From contig CAIUAO010000019.1 in the NCBI GenBank assembly GCA_903897155.1, forward strand, positions 1-5,979: DNA of 5,979 bases. Reading direction: 5' to 3'. The position numbers and the translations under genes are program-made. Every line of letters starts with the position of its first letter. Positions within the stretch are counted from its first letter, which is position 1. Of the stretch, positions 1 through 5,394 are shown piece after piece. The notes under the pieces are model-generated. The model searched no databases, had not been told where the DNA came from, and saw only the letters and a program-made list of their open reading frames with translations. This DNA is from an uncultured Actinomycetes bacterium (GTDB lineage: Bacteria > Actinomycetota > Actinomycetes > Nanopelagicales > Nanopelagicaceae).

Positions 1-5
1 AGTAA
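1..5 (+). CDS. rplF: 3' end of ribosomal protein L6 gene (rplF), last codon remnant and stop
   Basis: Only five bases are visible: the end of a codon in AG, then a TAA stop at 3-5 whose last base is the first base of the rplR ATG. The identity rests on gene order alone, since rplF directly precedes rplR in spc operons, and AG would suit a terminal lysine codon, common at L6 C-termini. The same TAATG junction recurs at four other places in this window, which supports reading the TAA as a real stop. Confidence 0.5.
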
Positions 6-382
6 TGGCTATCGGAGTAAAAGTTGTTAAGGGTTCAGCACAAAATGCCCGTAAACGTCGCCACTTCCGTGTGCGCAAGCGTGTAGTCGGTTCTGCCGAG
101 CGTCCACGTCTTGTTGTCTCACGTTCTTCTCGTCACCTTGTCGCACAGATCGTTGACGATTCAATCGGTCAGACACTTGTCTCAGCTTCAACCATGGAGA
201 GCACATTGCGTGAATCCAAGGATGATAAGAGTGCAAAGGCTCGTGAGGTTGGCGTAAGCATCGCTAAGCGCGCGAAGGAAAAGGGAATTTCTGCAGTGGT
301 CTTTGACCGCGGTGGAAACAAGTACACCGGTCGCATTGCAGCTCTTGCTGACAGTGCACGTGAGAATGGATTGGATTTCTAA
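5..382 (+). CDS. rplR: 50S ribosomal protein L18
   Basis: L18 binds 5S rRNA with L5 and anchors it in the central protuberance of the large subunit. The 125-residue product is of normal length. It has a basic N-terminus ([13 protein letters not shown], about residues 15-27), the [20 protein letters not shown] strand region (about 33-52) and the family C-terminal signature [28 protein letters not shown] (about 98-125). The ATG at 5 overlaps the presumed rplF stop by one base; its ribosome binding site lies outside the window. The TAA stop shares its last base with the rpsE ATG, so translation of the two is probably coupled. Family and function are secure. Confidence 0.98.
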   Translation: MAIGVKVVKGSAQNARKRRHFRVRKRVVGSAERPRLVVSRSSRHLVAQIVDDSIGQTLVSASTMESTLRESKDDKSAKAREVGVSIAKRAKEKGISAVVFDRGGNKYTGRIAALADSARENGLDF

Positions 383-1014
383 TGGCTACTCCTCCAGCAG
401 GCGCTAATAACGCCACATCTGCAAACAATGCAGGTTCTCGCGGTAATAATGACCGTCGTGATCGTCCACGCCGTGATGGTGCTCCTGAAAAAGAAAAGTC
501 ACCATACACAGAGCGCGTTGTTTTCATTAACCGTGTAGCAAAGGTTGTTAAGGGTGGACGTCGTTTCTCCTTCACAGCTCTTGTTGTCGTTGGTGACCAA
601 AAGGGAACCGTCGGAGTTGGTTATGGCAAGGCAAAGGAAGTTCCACAAGCAATTGCTAAGGCAGTTGAAGATGCTAAGAAGCAATTCTTCAAGGTCCCAA
701 CATTGAATGGAACAATCCCTCACCCAGTACAAGGTGAAGCAGCAGCCGGTGTCGTTCTTCTTCGTCCAGCATCTCCAGGTACTGGAGTTATCGCTGGTGG
801 CCCAGTTCGCGCAGTTCTTGAGTGCGTTGGAATTAGTGATGTTTTGACCAAGTCACTTGGATCAAATAACCCAATCAATATGGTGCATGCAACAGCAGCA
901 GCTTTGAAGATGTTGGAAAACCCAACAGCTATCGCAGCTCGTCGTGGCTTGCCACTAGAAGATGTCGCACCAGCAGCAATTGCTCGTGCCGTAGCAGCTC
1001 AGGTAGGTGCATAA
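382..1014 (+). CDS. rpsE: 30S ribosomal protein S5 with long hydrophilic N-terminal extension
   Basis: S5 is a small-subunit protein near the decoding site and mRNA entry channel, involved in accuracy and helicase activity. The 210-residue product has the N-terminal dsRNA-binding-like domain ([21 protein letters not shown], about 44-64, then [24 protein letters not shown], about 77-100) and the C-terminal domain ([25 protein letters not shown], about 123-147). Residues 1-42 precede the core and are rich in Asn, Ala, Gly, Arg and Asp, apparently disordered. Such extensions are common in actinobacterial S5, and the ATG at the rplR stop is the natural start. Only a weak Shine-Dalgarno match (GGA in the end of rplR) precedes it, so re-initiation by ribosomes finishing rplR is likely. 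Confidence 0.98.
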   Translation: MATPPAGANNATSANNAGSRGNNDRRDRPRRDGAPEKEKSPYTERVVFINRVAKVVKGGRRFSFTALVVVGDQKGTVGVGYGKAKEVPQAIAKAVEDAKKQFFKVPTLNGTIPHPVQGEAAAGVVLLRPASPGTGVIAGGPVRAVLECVGISDVLTKSLGSNNPINMVHATAAALKMLENPTAIAARRGLPLEDVAPAAIARAVAAQVGA

Positions 1015-1196
1015 TGCCTCGTTTAAAAGTCACTCAACTACGTAGCAAAGTTGGTGCTCGTCCAGAGCATCGCGAAACTTTGCGCTCACTTGGTTTAAAA
1101 AGAATTGGTGATGTTGTCGTCAAAGAAGATCGTCCCGAGATTCGCGGAATGGTTGTCGCTGTCAGACACATGGTCACCGTCGAGGAGGTCGAATAA
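1014..1196 (+). CDS. rpmD: 50S ribosomal protein L30
   Basis: L30 is a small large-subunit protein. The 60-residue product matches the bacterial short form: [55 protein letters not shown] covers almost the whole fold, including the conserved LGLKRIGD turn (about 27-34) and the IRGMV strand (about 43-47). The start overlaps the rpsE stop by one base (TAATG at 1012-1016). An AGGTAGGT at 1001-1008, inside the end of rpsE, is a reasonable ribosome binding site. The last codons of rpmD in turn carry the Shine-Dalgarno sequence for rplO. The stop is TAA. Confidence 0.97.
   Translation: MPRLKVTQLRSKVGARPEHRETLRSLGLKRIGDVVVKEDRPEIRGMVVAVRHMVTVEEVE
1182..1189 (+). promoter_or_regulatory. Ribosome binding site of rplO, embedded in the end of rpmD
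   Basis: GAGGAGGT matches the Shine-Dalgarno core AGGAGGT and lies 9 bases before the rplO ATG at 1199. It is made from the GAG GAG GTC codons that encode the acidic C-terminus of L30, so the two genes share these bases and initiation at rplO should be independently strong. Confidence 0.85.
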
Positions 1197-1198
1197 CA

Positions 1199-1639
1199 AT
1201 GGTTCTTAAGGTTCATCATTTACGTCCAGCACCAGGTGCTAAGAAGTCACGTACTCGTAAGGGTCGCGGTGAGGCATCTAAGGGAAAGACTGCAGGTCGC
1301 GGTGGTAAGGGAACTCGTGCTCGTAACGTAGTTCGCGCAGGTTTTGAAGGTGGACAACTTCCACTTGTCATGCGTTTGCCAAAGCTTCGTGGTTTTAAAA
1401 ACCCAGAGCGCGTTGAATATCAGCCAGTAAACGTCTCAACTATCAATGCTCTTTACCCAAAGGGTGGAGATGTAACAGTTGATGATTTGGTTGCAAAGGG
1501 CGCAGCTCGCGAGGGTCACCCAGTAAAGGTTCTTGGAAACGGCGATATTTCAGTCAAGGTGACTGTTGTGGCGCACGCGTTTTCATCATCAGCTTCTGAG
1601 AAGATCAGTGCTGCTGGTGGAGCGACAAAGAAGCTTTAA
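1199..1639 (+). CDS. rplO: 50S ribosomal protein L15
   Basis: L15 is an assembly protein of the large subunit. The 146-residue product has the expected order: N-terminal [22 protein letters not shown] (about 3-24), the Gly/Lys/Arg-rich tail that penetrates rRNA ([15 protein letters not shown], about 29-43), [20 protein letters not shown] (about 49-68), then the globular domain ending in [19 protein letters not shown]. The start is two bases after the rpmD stop and has a strong Shine-Dalgarno sequence 9 bases upstream. This is the last ribosomal protein gene before secY, from which it is separated by 37 bp. No hairpin terminator is visible after it, so read-through into secY is expected. Confidence 0.98.
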   Translation: MVLKVHHLRPAPGAKKSRTRKGRGEASKGKTAGRGGKGTRARNVVRAGFEGGQLPLVMRLPKLRGFKNPERVEYQPVNVSTINALYPKGGDVTVDDLVAKGAAREGHPVKVLGNGDISVKVTVVAHAFSSSASEKISAAGGATKKL

Positions 1640-1664
1640 TTCATAATTATTAGTTCTAAATAAG

Positions 1665-1669
1665 AGGAG
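1665..1669 (+). promoter_or_regulatory. Ribosome binding site of secY
   Basis: AGGAG within TAAGAGGAGAAG lies 7 bases before the secY ATG. It is the strongest purine tract in the 37-bp AT-rich spacer 1640-1676 and fixes the start. Because secY does not overlap rplO, it appears to be initiated independently rather than by coupling. Confidence 0.85.
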
Positions 1670-1676
1670 AAGTTAA

Positions 1677-2972
1677 ATGCTTGCAGCGTTTGGTAAGGCT
1701 TTTAAGACGCCGGATCTTCGCGTAAAGATTTTCTTCACGTTGGCAATTATGGGCTTGTTCCGTTTTGGCTCCATTGTTCCAACTCCAGGAGTCTCCTATC
1801 ACAACGTCCAGTCTTGTTTGAATCAGTCAAAATCTGGTGGACTCTTTGGTCTTATTAACCTCTTTAGTGGTGGCGCACTTTTGCACCTCTCAGTATTCGC
1901 ACTTGGAATCATGCCTTACATCACCAGCTCAATTATTATTCAGCTGCTGACTGTTGTTATTCCTCGTTTTGAAACACTGAAGGCAGAAGGCCAATCAGGA
2001 ACTGCAACTCTTACTCAATACACACGTTATTTGACTGTTGGTCTTGCGATCTTGCAATCAACTGGTTTGATCGCTGTTGCTCGCACAACAGGTCGTTTGT
2101 TTAGTGGTTGTACTTTGCCAATCATCCCTAACGCATCATGGACTCGCATTGCGACTATGGTCTTGGTGATGACTGCAGGTACTGCTGTAATCATGTGGCT
2201 TGGTGAATTGATCACCGATCGTGGTGTTGGTAACGGAATGTCGATCTTGATCTTCACATCAATCGCAGCTGGATTCCCATCACAACTCTGGTCAATCAAG
2301 CAACAAAAGGGCTGGTTCCCATTTGCCTTTGTTATGGCCGTTGGTATTTTGGTAGTCGCAGCAGTTGTATTCGTGGAGCAGGCTCAGCGCCGTATCCCAG
2401 TGCAATATGCAAAGCGCCAAGTTGGTCGTAATTCATACGGTGGAACATCAACCTATATTCCAATTAAGGTGAACCAAGCTGGAGTTATCCCAGTAATTTT
2501 CGCTTCATCACTTCTCTATATTCCTTCACTTATTGTGAACTTCTCGGGTTCATCAGCTAAGTGGGCTGTGTGGGTTCAACAGAATTTGGTAAAGGGCGAT
2601 CACCCTATTTATATTATTTCTTATGCAGTTCTCATCATTTTCTTCACATACTTTTATGTGGCAATTACATTTAACCCAGATGAAGTTGCTGACAATATGA
2701 AGCAATATGGTGGATTTATCCCAGGCATCCGTGCTGGTAAGCCAACTTCTGAGTATCTGCAATATGTTCTTTCACGAATTACTGCACCAGGTTCGCTCTA
2801 TCTTGCATTCGTTGCAATCATTCCAATCATCGCTTTGATCTTGTTCCAGGCTTCACAGAACTTCCCGTTCGGTGGAACTGCAATCTTGATCGTTGTTGGT
2901 GTTGGTCTTGATACCGCAAAGCAGATCGAGAGCCAATTGCAGCAACGTTCATATGAGGGATTCCTGCGCTAA
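1677..2972 (+). CDS. secY: Preprotein translocase channel subunit SecY
   Basis: SecY forms the protein-conducting channel of the plasma membrane with SecE and SecG and works with SecA and the ribosome. The 431-residue product is full length with ten hydrophobic segments and no signal peptide. Recognisable parts are TM1 with RFGSIVPTPGV (about 29-39), the plug region LFGLINLFSGGALLHLS (about 56-72), TM2 with ALGIMPYITSSIIIQLL (about 75-91), the cytosolic C4 loop EQAQRRIPVQYAKRQVGR (about 234-251) and the C5 loop GGFIPGIRAGKPT (about 345-357). R352 corresponds to the conserved arginine (R357 in E. coli) needed for SecA-driven translocation. It follows rplO after 37 bp with its own strong ribosome binding site. 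The TAA stop overlaps the adk ATG by one base. Confidence 0.98.
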   Translation: MLAAFGKAFKTPDLRVKIFFTLAIMGLFRFGSIVPTPGVSYHNVQSCLNQSKSGGLFGLINLFSGGALLHLSVFALGIMPYITSSIIIQLLTVVIPRFETLKAEGQSGTATLTQYTRYLTVGLAILQSTGLIAVARTTGRLFSGCTLPIIPNASWTRIATMVLVMTAGTAVIMWLGELITDRGVGNGMSILIFTSIAAGFPSQLWSIKQQKGWFPFAFVMAVGILVVAAVVFVEQAQRRIPVQYAKRQVGRNSYGGTSTYIPIKVNQAGVIPVIFASSLLYIPSLIVNFSGSSAKWAVWVQQNLVKGDHPIYIISYAVLIIFFTYFYVAITFNPDEVADNMKQYGGFIPGIRAGKPTSEYLQYVLSRITAPGSLYLAFVAIIPIIALILFQASQNFPFGGTAILIVVGVGLDTAKQIESQLQQRSYEGFLR

Positions 2973-3613
2973 TGCGTTTGATCCTGGTGGGCCCACCGGG
3001 TGCTGGAAAAGGAACTCAAGCAGTTCATCTAGCCGAGCATTACAAGATCCCACATATTTCAACAGGTGATATTTTCCGCGCAAATATTAAAGGCGGAACA
3101 GAGCTGGGCAAACTAGCTCAGTCTTATATGGATGCTGGAAATCTTGTTCCAGATTCAGTAACTAATTCAATGGTCGAAGATCGTTTAGGCCAGAGCGATG
3201 TTGGCAATGGTTTTCTTCTAGATGGTTACCCACGCAATGTCGGTCAAGCAGAATTTCTAGATGGCGTATTGAATGCAAAGGGTGCTCCTTTAGATAGCGT
3301 TTTAGAACTTTCCATTGCCAACGATGAAATTATTAAGCGTCTTTCAGGTCGTCGTATTTGCCGGGGCTGTGGAGCAAGTTTTCATATCCATTTTGAAAAG
3401 CCTTCCAAAGATGGCCTCTGCGATAAATGTGGTGGCGAGCTCTATCAGCGCCAAGATGACAATGAAGCAACTATTGCAAATCGTTTAAATGTTTATACAG
3501 AACAAACCGAGCCAATTATTGAGTATTACAAAAAAGCTGGGCTACTTAAGGTAATCAGCGCAACAGGGGCTGTCTCTGAGATCACCACGCAAGCAATTAG
3601 CGCTCTGAAGTAA
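2972..3613 (+). CDS. adk: Adenylate kinase, zinc-LID type
   Basis: Adenylate kinase interconverts ATP + AMP and 2 ADP in the cytosol. The 213-residue product has the P-loop GPPGAGKGT at 7-15, the AMP-binding segment STGDIFR at 30-36, FLLDGYPRN at 81-89, and the LID domain from R127. The LID carries C130-X2-C133 and C150-X2-C153, the four-cysteine structural zinc site, followed by GGELYQRQDDN (154-164). This long zinc LID is common in Gram-positives, whereas mycobacteria have a short-LID enzyme. The start overlaps the secY stop (TAATG at 2970-2974); GAGGGA at 2955-2960 is a distant, weak ribosome binding site, so coupling to secY is likely. Codons are less biased than in the ribosomal genes (more AAA, ATT, AAT and TTA), fitting lower expression rather than transfer. 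Confidence 0.98.
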   Translation: MRLILVGPPGAGKGTQAVHLAEHYKIPHISTGDIFRANIKGGTELGKLAQSYMDAGNLVPDSVTNSMVEDRLGQSDVGNGFLLDGYPRNVGQAEFLDGVLNAKGAPLDSVLELSIANDEIIKRLSGRRICRGCGASFHIHFEKPSKDGLCDKCGGELYQRQDDNEATIANRLNVYTEQTEPIIEYYKKAGLLKVISATGAVSEITTQAISALK

Positions 3614-3618
3614 CTATC

Positions 3619-4431
3619 ATGGCAATTCAGATTAAGACTCTTGATCAGCTCAAGCTGATGCGCAAGGCAGGGCTAGTTGTTGCAAGCGCCCTAGACCTTA
3701 TGCGCCAAGCCATCGCCCCAGGTGTAACAACCCTTGACCTTGACGCTATCGCTGTTGAACACCTTAAGAAAAATAACGCGACTCCCTCTTTTCTCAATTA
3801 TCATGGCTATCCCAATGTTATTTGTGCATCGGTGAACCATGAAGTTGTGCATGGCATTCCTAATGCAAGGCCTATGGTCAAAGGTGATGTGATTTCGATT
3901 GATTTTGGCGCAATTGTTGATGGTTGGCACGGGGACGCAGCTATCTCAGTAGGTGTGGGAGAAGTTGACCCTGCTGATCAAAAACTTATGGATGTATGCG
4001 AAGAATCAATGTGGCGGGGAATCGGCGCAGCAAAAGTTGGGGGACATCTGACTGATATTTCTCACGCCGTTGAAAGTTATATTCTCAGCCAAGGTAAGTA
4101 TGGAATTTTGCGTGAATACGGTGGCCATGGCATTGGTACAGAGATGCACCAAGAGCCACATCTTCTTAACTATGGATCACCTGGAGGCGGACCAGAGTTG
4201 CAGGCCGGGCTAGCGTTAGCTGTTGAACCAATGATTACTCGCGGCACCGAGAAGATGAAAGTCTTATCCGATGAGTGGACAGTAGTTTCAAGTGATAGTT
4301 CAACAGGCGCTCACTTTGAACATTCATTTGCGCTGCTTTCTGATGGCAAACCCTTCGTTCTCACTGCCCCTGATGGTGGCCGGGAGAGACTGGGCGCACT
4401 TGGAGTTGAGATCTCCTCCCTTTTGGCATAA
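3619..4431 (+). CDS. map: Type I methionine aminopeptidase
   Basis: The enzyme removes the initiator methionine from nascent proteins with small second residues. The 270-residue product has the pita-bread fold with all five metal ligands: D95 (SIDFGA), D106 (HGDAA), H170 (GGHGIG), E203 (AVEPM) and E234 (HFEHS). The catalytic histidines H78 (HEVVHGIPN) and H177 (MHQEP) are also present. It lacks an N-terminal zinc-finger extension, so it is the minimal bacterial form. It starts five bases after adk with no clear Shine-Dalgarno sequence, again suggesting dependence on upstream translation. Codon use is relaxed, including AGG, AGA, CGG and CCC that the ribosomal genes largely avoid. A hairpin begins at its stop codon, so map may be the last gene of the spc transcription unit. 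Confidence 0.98.
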   Translation: MAIQIKTLDQLKLMRKAGLVVASALDLMRQAIAPGVTTLDLDAIAVEHLKKNNATPSFLNYHGYPNVICASVNHEVVHGIPNARPMVKGDVISIDFGAIVDGWHGDAAISVGVGEVDPADQKLMDVCEESMWRGIGAAKVGGHLTDISHAVESYILSQGKYGILREYGGHGIGTEMHQEPHLLNYGSPGGGPELQAGLALAVEPMITRGTEKMKVLSDEWTVVSSDSSTGAHFEHSFALLSDGKPFVLTAPDGGRERLGALGVEISSLLA

Positions 4432-4455
4432 ATCGGGCACCGATTTCTCTATTTT
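4430..4455 (+). terminator. Possible weak intrinsic terminator or attenuator after map
   Basis: Two 7-base arms, AAATCGG (4430-4436) and CCGATTT (4440-4446), pair perfectly around a GCA loop, and a pyrimidine-rich tail CTCTATTTT (4447-4455) follows. The stem has only four G:C pairs and the U-tract is interrupted, so this is weak for a terminator; partial read-through into infA is likely. Its position at the map stop codon is typical of a transcription unit end. Confidence 0.4.
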
Positions 4456-4467
4456 GCCCTCCAGCCT

Positions 4468-4473
4468 TAGGAT
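4468..4473 (+). promoter_or_regulatory. Candidate -10 element of an infA promoter
   Basis: TAGGAT fits the actinobacterial housekeeping -10 pattern TAnnnT and lies 70 bases before the infA start, in the largest gap since map. No convincing -35 is present: the hexamer at 18-base spacing is TTTCTC, and TTGCCC at 4454-4459 is too close. Transcription would start at about 4480-4482, giving a leader of some 55-60 bases. A separate infA promoter is known in E. coli; here it is inference. Confidence 0.35.
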
Positions 4474-4523
4474 TACCCTCTGCCCAGAAATGGACGGAAA
4501 GAGTAATAAGACCCCTGGATAGA

Positions 4524-4532
4524 TAAGTAGGT
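4524..4532 (+). promoter_or_regulatory. Near-complete Shine-Dalgarno sequence deciding the infA TTG start
   Basis: TAAGTAGGT matches the full anti-Shine-Dalgarno complement TAAGGAGGT at eight of nine positions and ends five bases before the TTG at 4538. The reading frame is closed by TAG at 4520-4522, and no ATG or GTG lies between that stop and the TTG. The conserved residues MAKKDGAIE begin exactly at the TTG. Confidence 0.8.
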
Positions 4533-4537
4533 ATTGC

Positions 4538-4759
4538 TTGGCCAAGAAAGACGGAGCTATCGAAATCGAAGGCATCGTTGCTGAAGCACTCCCGAACGCA
4601 ATGTTCAGAGTCGAACTTACAAATGGACACAAAGTTCTTGCACACATCAGCGGGAAAATGCGACAGAACTACATTCGTATTCTTCCTGAAGATCGCGTGA
4701 TTGTTGAACTTAGCCCATATGACCTCACACGAGGTCGAATCATTTACCGTTACAAGTAA
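4538..4759 (+). CDS. infA: Translation initiation factor IF-1, TTG start
   Basis: IF-1 binds the A site of the 30S subunit during initiation and helps IF-2 and IF-3 select the start site. The 73-residue product is a complete single OB-fold protein. The whole family pattern is visible: [66 protein letters not shown]. The start is TTG: the frame is closed by TAG at 4520-4522, no other usable initiator follows it, and homology begins at MAKKDG. An almost full-length Shine-Dalgarno sequence compensates for the weak codon. The gene follows a 106-bp gap after map with a hairpin and a candidate -10, so it may head its own transcription unit with rpmJ. rpmJ follows 12 bases after its TAA stop. Confidence 0.97.
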   Translation: MAKKDGAIEIEGIVAEALPNAMFRVELTNGHKVLAHISGKMRQNYIRILPEDRVIVELSPYDLTRGRIIYRYK

Positions 4760-4760
4760 T

Positions 4761-4765
4761 AGGAG
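4761..4765 (+). promoter_or_regulatory. Ribosome binding site of rpmJ
   Basis: AGGAG lies 6 bases before the GTG at 4772, within the 12-base infA-rpmJ spacer. It supports GTG, rather than a later codon, as the rpmJ start. Confidence 0.8.
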
Positions 4766-4771
4766 TTAGTC

Positions 4772-4885
4772 GTGAAAGTTAAGCCAAGCGTGAAGAAGAT
4801 CTGCGACAAGTGCAAAGTCATTCGTCGTAATGGTCGCGTCATGGTTATTTGCGACAACCTTCGACACAAGCAACGCCAAGGGTAA
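4772..4885 (+). CDS. rpmJ: 50S ribosomal protein L36, zinc-binding type
   Basis: L36 is the smallest large-subunit protein and stabilises 23S rRNA structure. The gene encodes 37 residues from a GTG start: it begins [20 protein letters not shown] and ends HKQRQG, the standard length. C11, C14, C27 and H32 form the CCCH zinc ribbon, so this is the zinc-dependent C+ paralog. The second-residue context MKVKPSVKK is the family N-terminus, so the GTG is secure. The gene sits in its usual place between infA and rpsM, with an AGGAG ribosome binding site. The 131-bp region after its TAA stop is non-coding and strongly structured. Confidence 0.97.
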   Translation: MKVKPSVKKICDKCKVIRRNGRVMVICDNLRHKQRQG

Positions 4886-4910
4886 AACCTTAAATAACGC
4901 GTGATGCGAA

Positions 4911-5016
4911 TGAATCTTGAAAAAGATTCAGACTCTCGGACGGTAGGCCGAGACCTTGTTACCCAACAAGGATGCATTGCGAAGGACCTTCCGGATAAAA
5001 GAAAAGGGTAAGAGAT
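4911..5016 (+). promoter_or_regulatory. Structured rpsM leader RNA: three tandem stem-loops and ribosome binding site
   Basis: Of the 131-bp gap 4886-5016, bases 4886-4910 show nothing clear; the rest contains three consecutive perfect hairpins. SL1 pairs TGAATCTT (4911-4918) with AAGATTCA (4923-4930) around a GAAA tetraloop of the GNRA class. SL2 pairs TCTCGG (4934-4939) with CCGAGA (4948-4953) around an 8-base loop. SL3 pairs CCTTGTT (4954-4960) with AACAAGG (4965-4971) around an ACCC loop, with no base between SL2 and SL3. None has a following U-tract, so they are not terminators. The rpsM ribosome binding site is AAGGG at 5004-5008, 8 bases before ATG; GGGT (5006-5009) is complementary to the SL3 loop. 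In E. coli, S4 represses the alpha operon through a pseudoknot at the rpsM start; a functional analogue here is inference. Confidence 0.55.
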
Positions 5017-5394
5017 ATGGCACGTCTAGTCGGTGTTGATCTACCTCGCGAAAAGCGGGTTGAGATCGCACTCACCTACATCTTCGGGATTGGATTGACG
5101 CGCGCGCATGCAACACTTGCTGCGACCGGTGTAAATCCAGATACCCGTGTTAAGGATCTGCAAGAGCCAGAATTGGCAAAGCTTCGTGAATTCATCGAAG
5201 CAAACTACAAAATCGAGGGTGACCTTCGCCGCGAAGTTGCTGGCGACATCCGTCGTAAAGTTGAAATTCAAAGCTACCAAGGCATTCGCCACCGTAAGGG
5301 TCTTCCAGTTCGTGGTCAGCGTACGCACACAAATGCGCGCACACGTAAGGGTCCTCGTAAGGCAATCGCTGGTAAGAAGAAGGAGACCAAGTAA
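5017..5394 (+). CDS. rpsM: 30S ribosomal protein S13
   Basis: S13 sits in the head of the small subunit, contacts the P-site tRNA and forms bridges to the large subunit. The 125-residue product is of normal length: N-terminal [26 protein letters not shown] (1-26), the helix-two-turn-helix region with [36 protein letters not shown] (about 68-103), and the basic C-terminal tail [18 protein letters not shown] (about 105-122) that reaches the P site. It is the first gene of the alpha group (rpsM-rpsK-rpsD, presumably rpoA-rplQ beyond the window) and follows a structured 131-bp leader with only a moderate ribosome binding site, so translational control is plausible. The TAA stop overlaps the rpsK ATG by one base. 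Confidence 0.98.
   Translation: MARLVGVDLPREKRVEIALTYIFGIGLTRAHATLAATGVNPDTRVKDLQEPELAKLREFIEANYKIEGDLRREVAGDIRRKVEIQSYQGIRHRKGLPVRGQRTHTNARTRKGPRKAIAGKKKETK

Noticed and set aside
27..575. Minus-strand ORFs opposite rplR and rpsE
   Set aside because: They lie fully antisense to secure ribosomal protein genes, have no recognisable domains and no credible ribosome binding sites; they are shadows of biased codon use.
1640..1676. Promoter in the AT-rich rplO-secY spacer (CATAAT at 1642-1647)
   Set aside because: The hexamer lacks the leading T and no -35 lies at a suitable distance inside rplO; AT-richness alone explains it. Only the ribosome binding site is supported.
4402..4416. GGAG/CTCC inverted repeat near the end of map
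   Set aside because: It is only four base pairs within coding sequence; not distinguishable from chance.
4454..4479. TTGCCC (4454-4459) as -35 with TAGGAT or TACCCT as -10
   Set aside because: Spacings of 8 and 14 bases are outside the workable range for a sigma-70-type promoter.
4324..4647. Two minus-strand ORFs of about 100 codons spanning the map-infA gap
   Set aside because: They run antisense into the conserved ends of map and infA, overlap each other in different frames, and show no family resemblance.
4860..4888. TTCGAC with TAAAAC at 17-base spacing as an rpsM promoter
   Set aside because: The -10 lacks the final T that is nearly invariant, and the match lies mostly inside rpmJ; too weak to list.
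4911..4930. SL1 of the rpsM leader as an intrinsic terminator for rpmJ
   Set aside because: The stem is AT-rich and is followed by GACTCTCGG rather than a run of T, so it should not terminate transcription.
4750..4977. Minus-strand ORF of 75 codons opposite rpmJ and the rpsM leader
   Set aside because: It is antisense to rpmJ and crosses all three hairpins; the + strand rpmJ is unmistakable.
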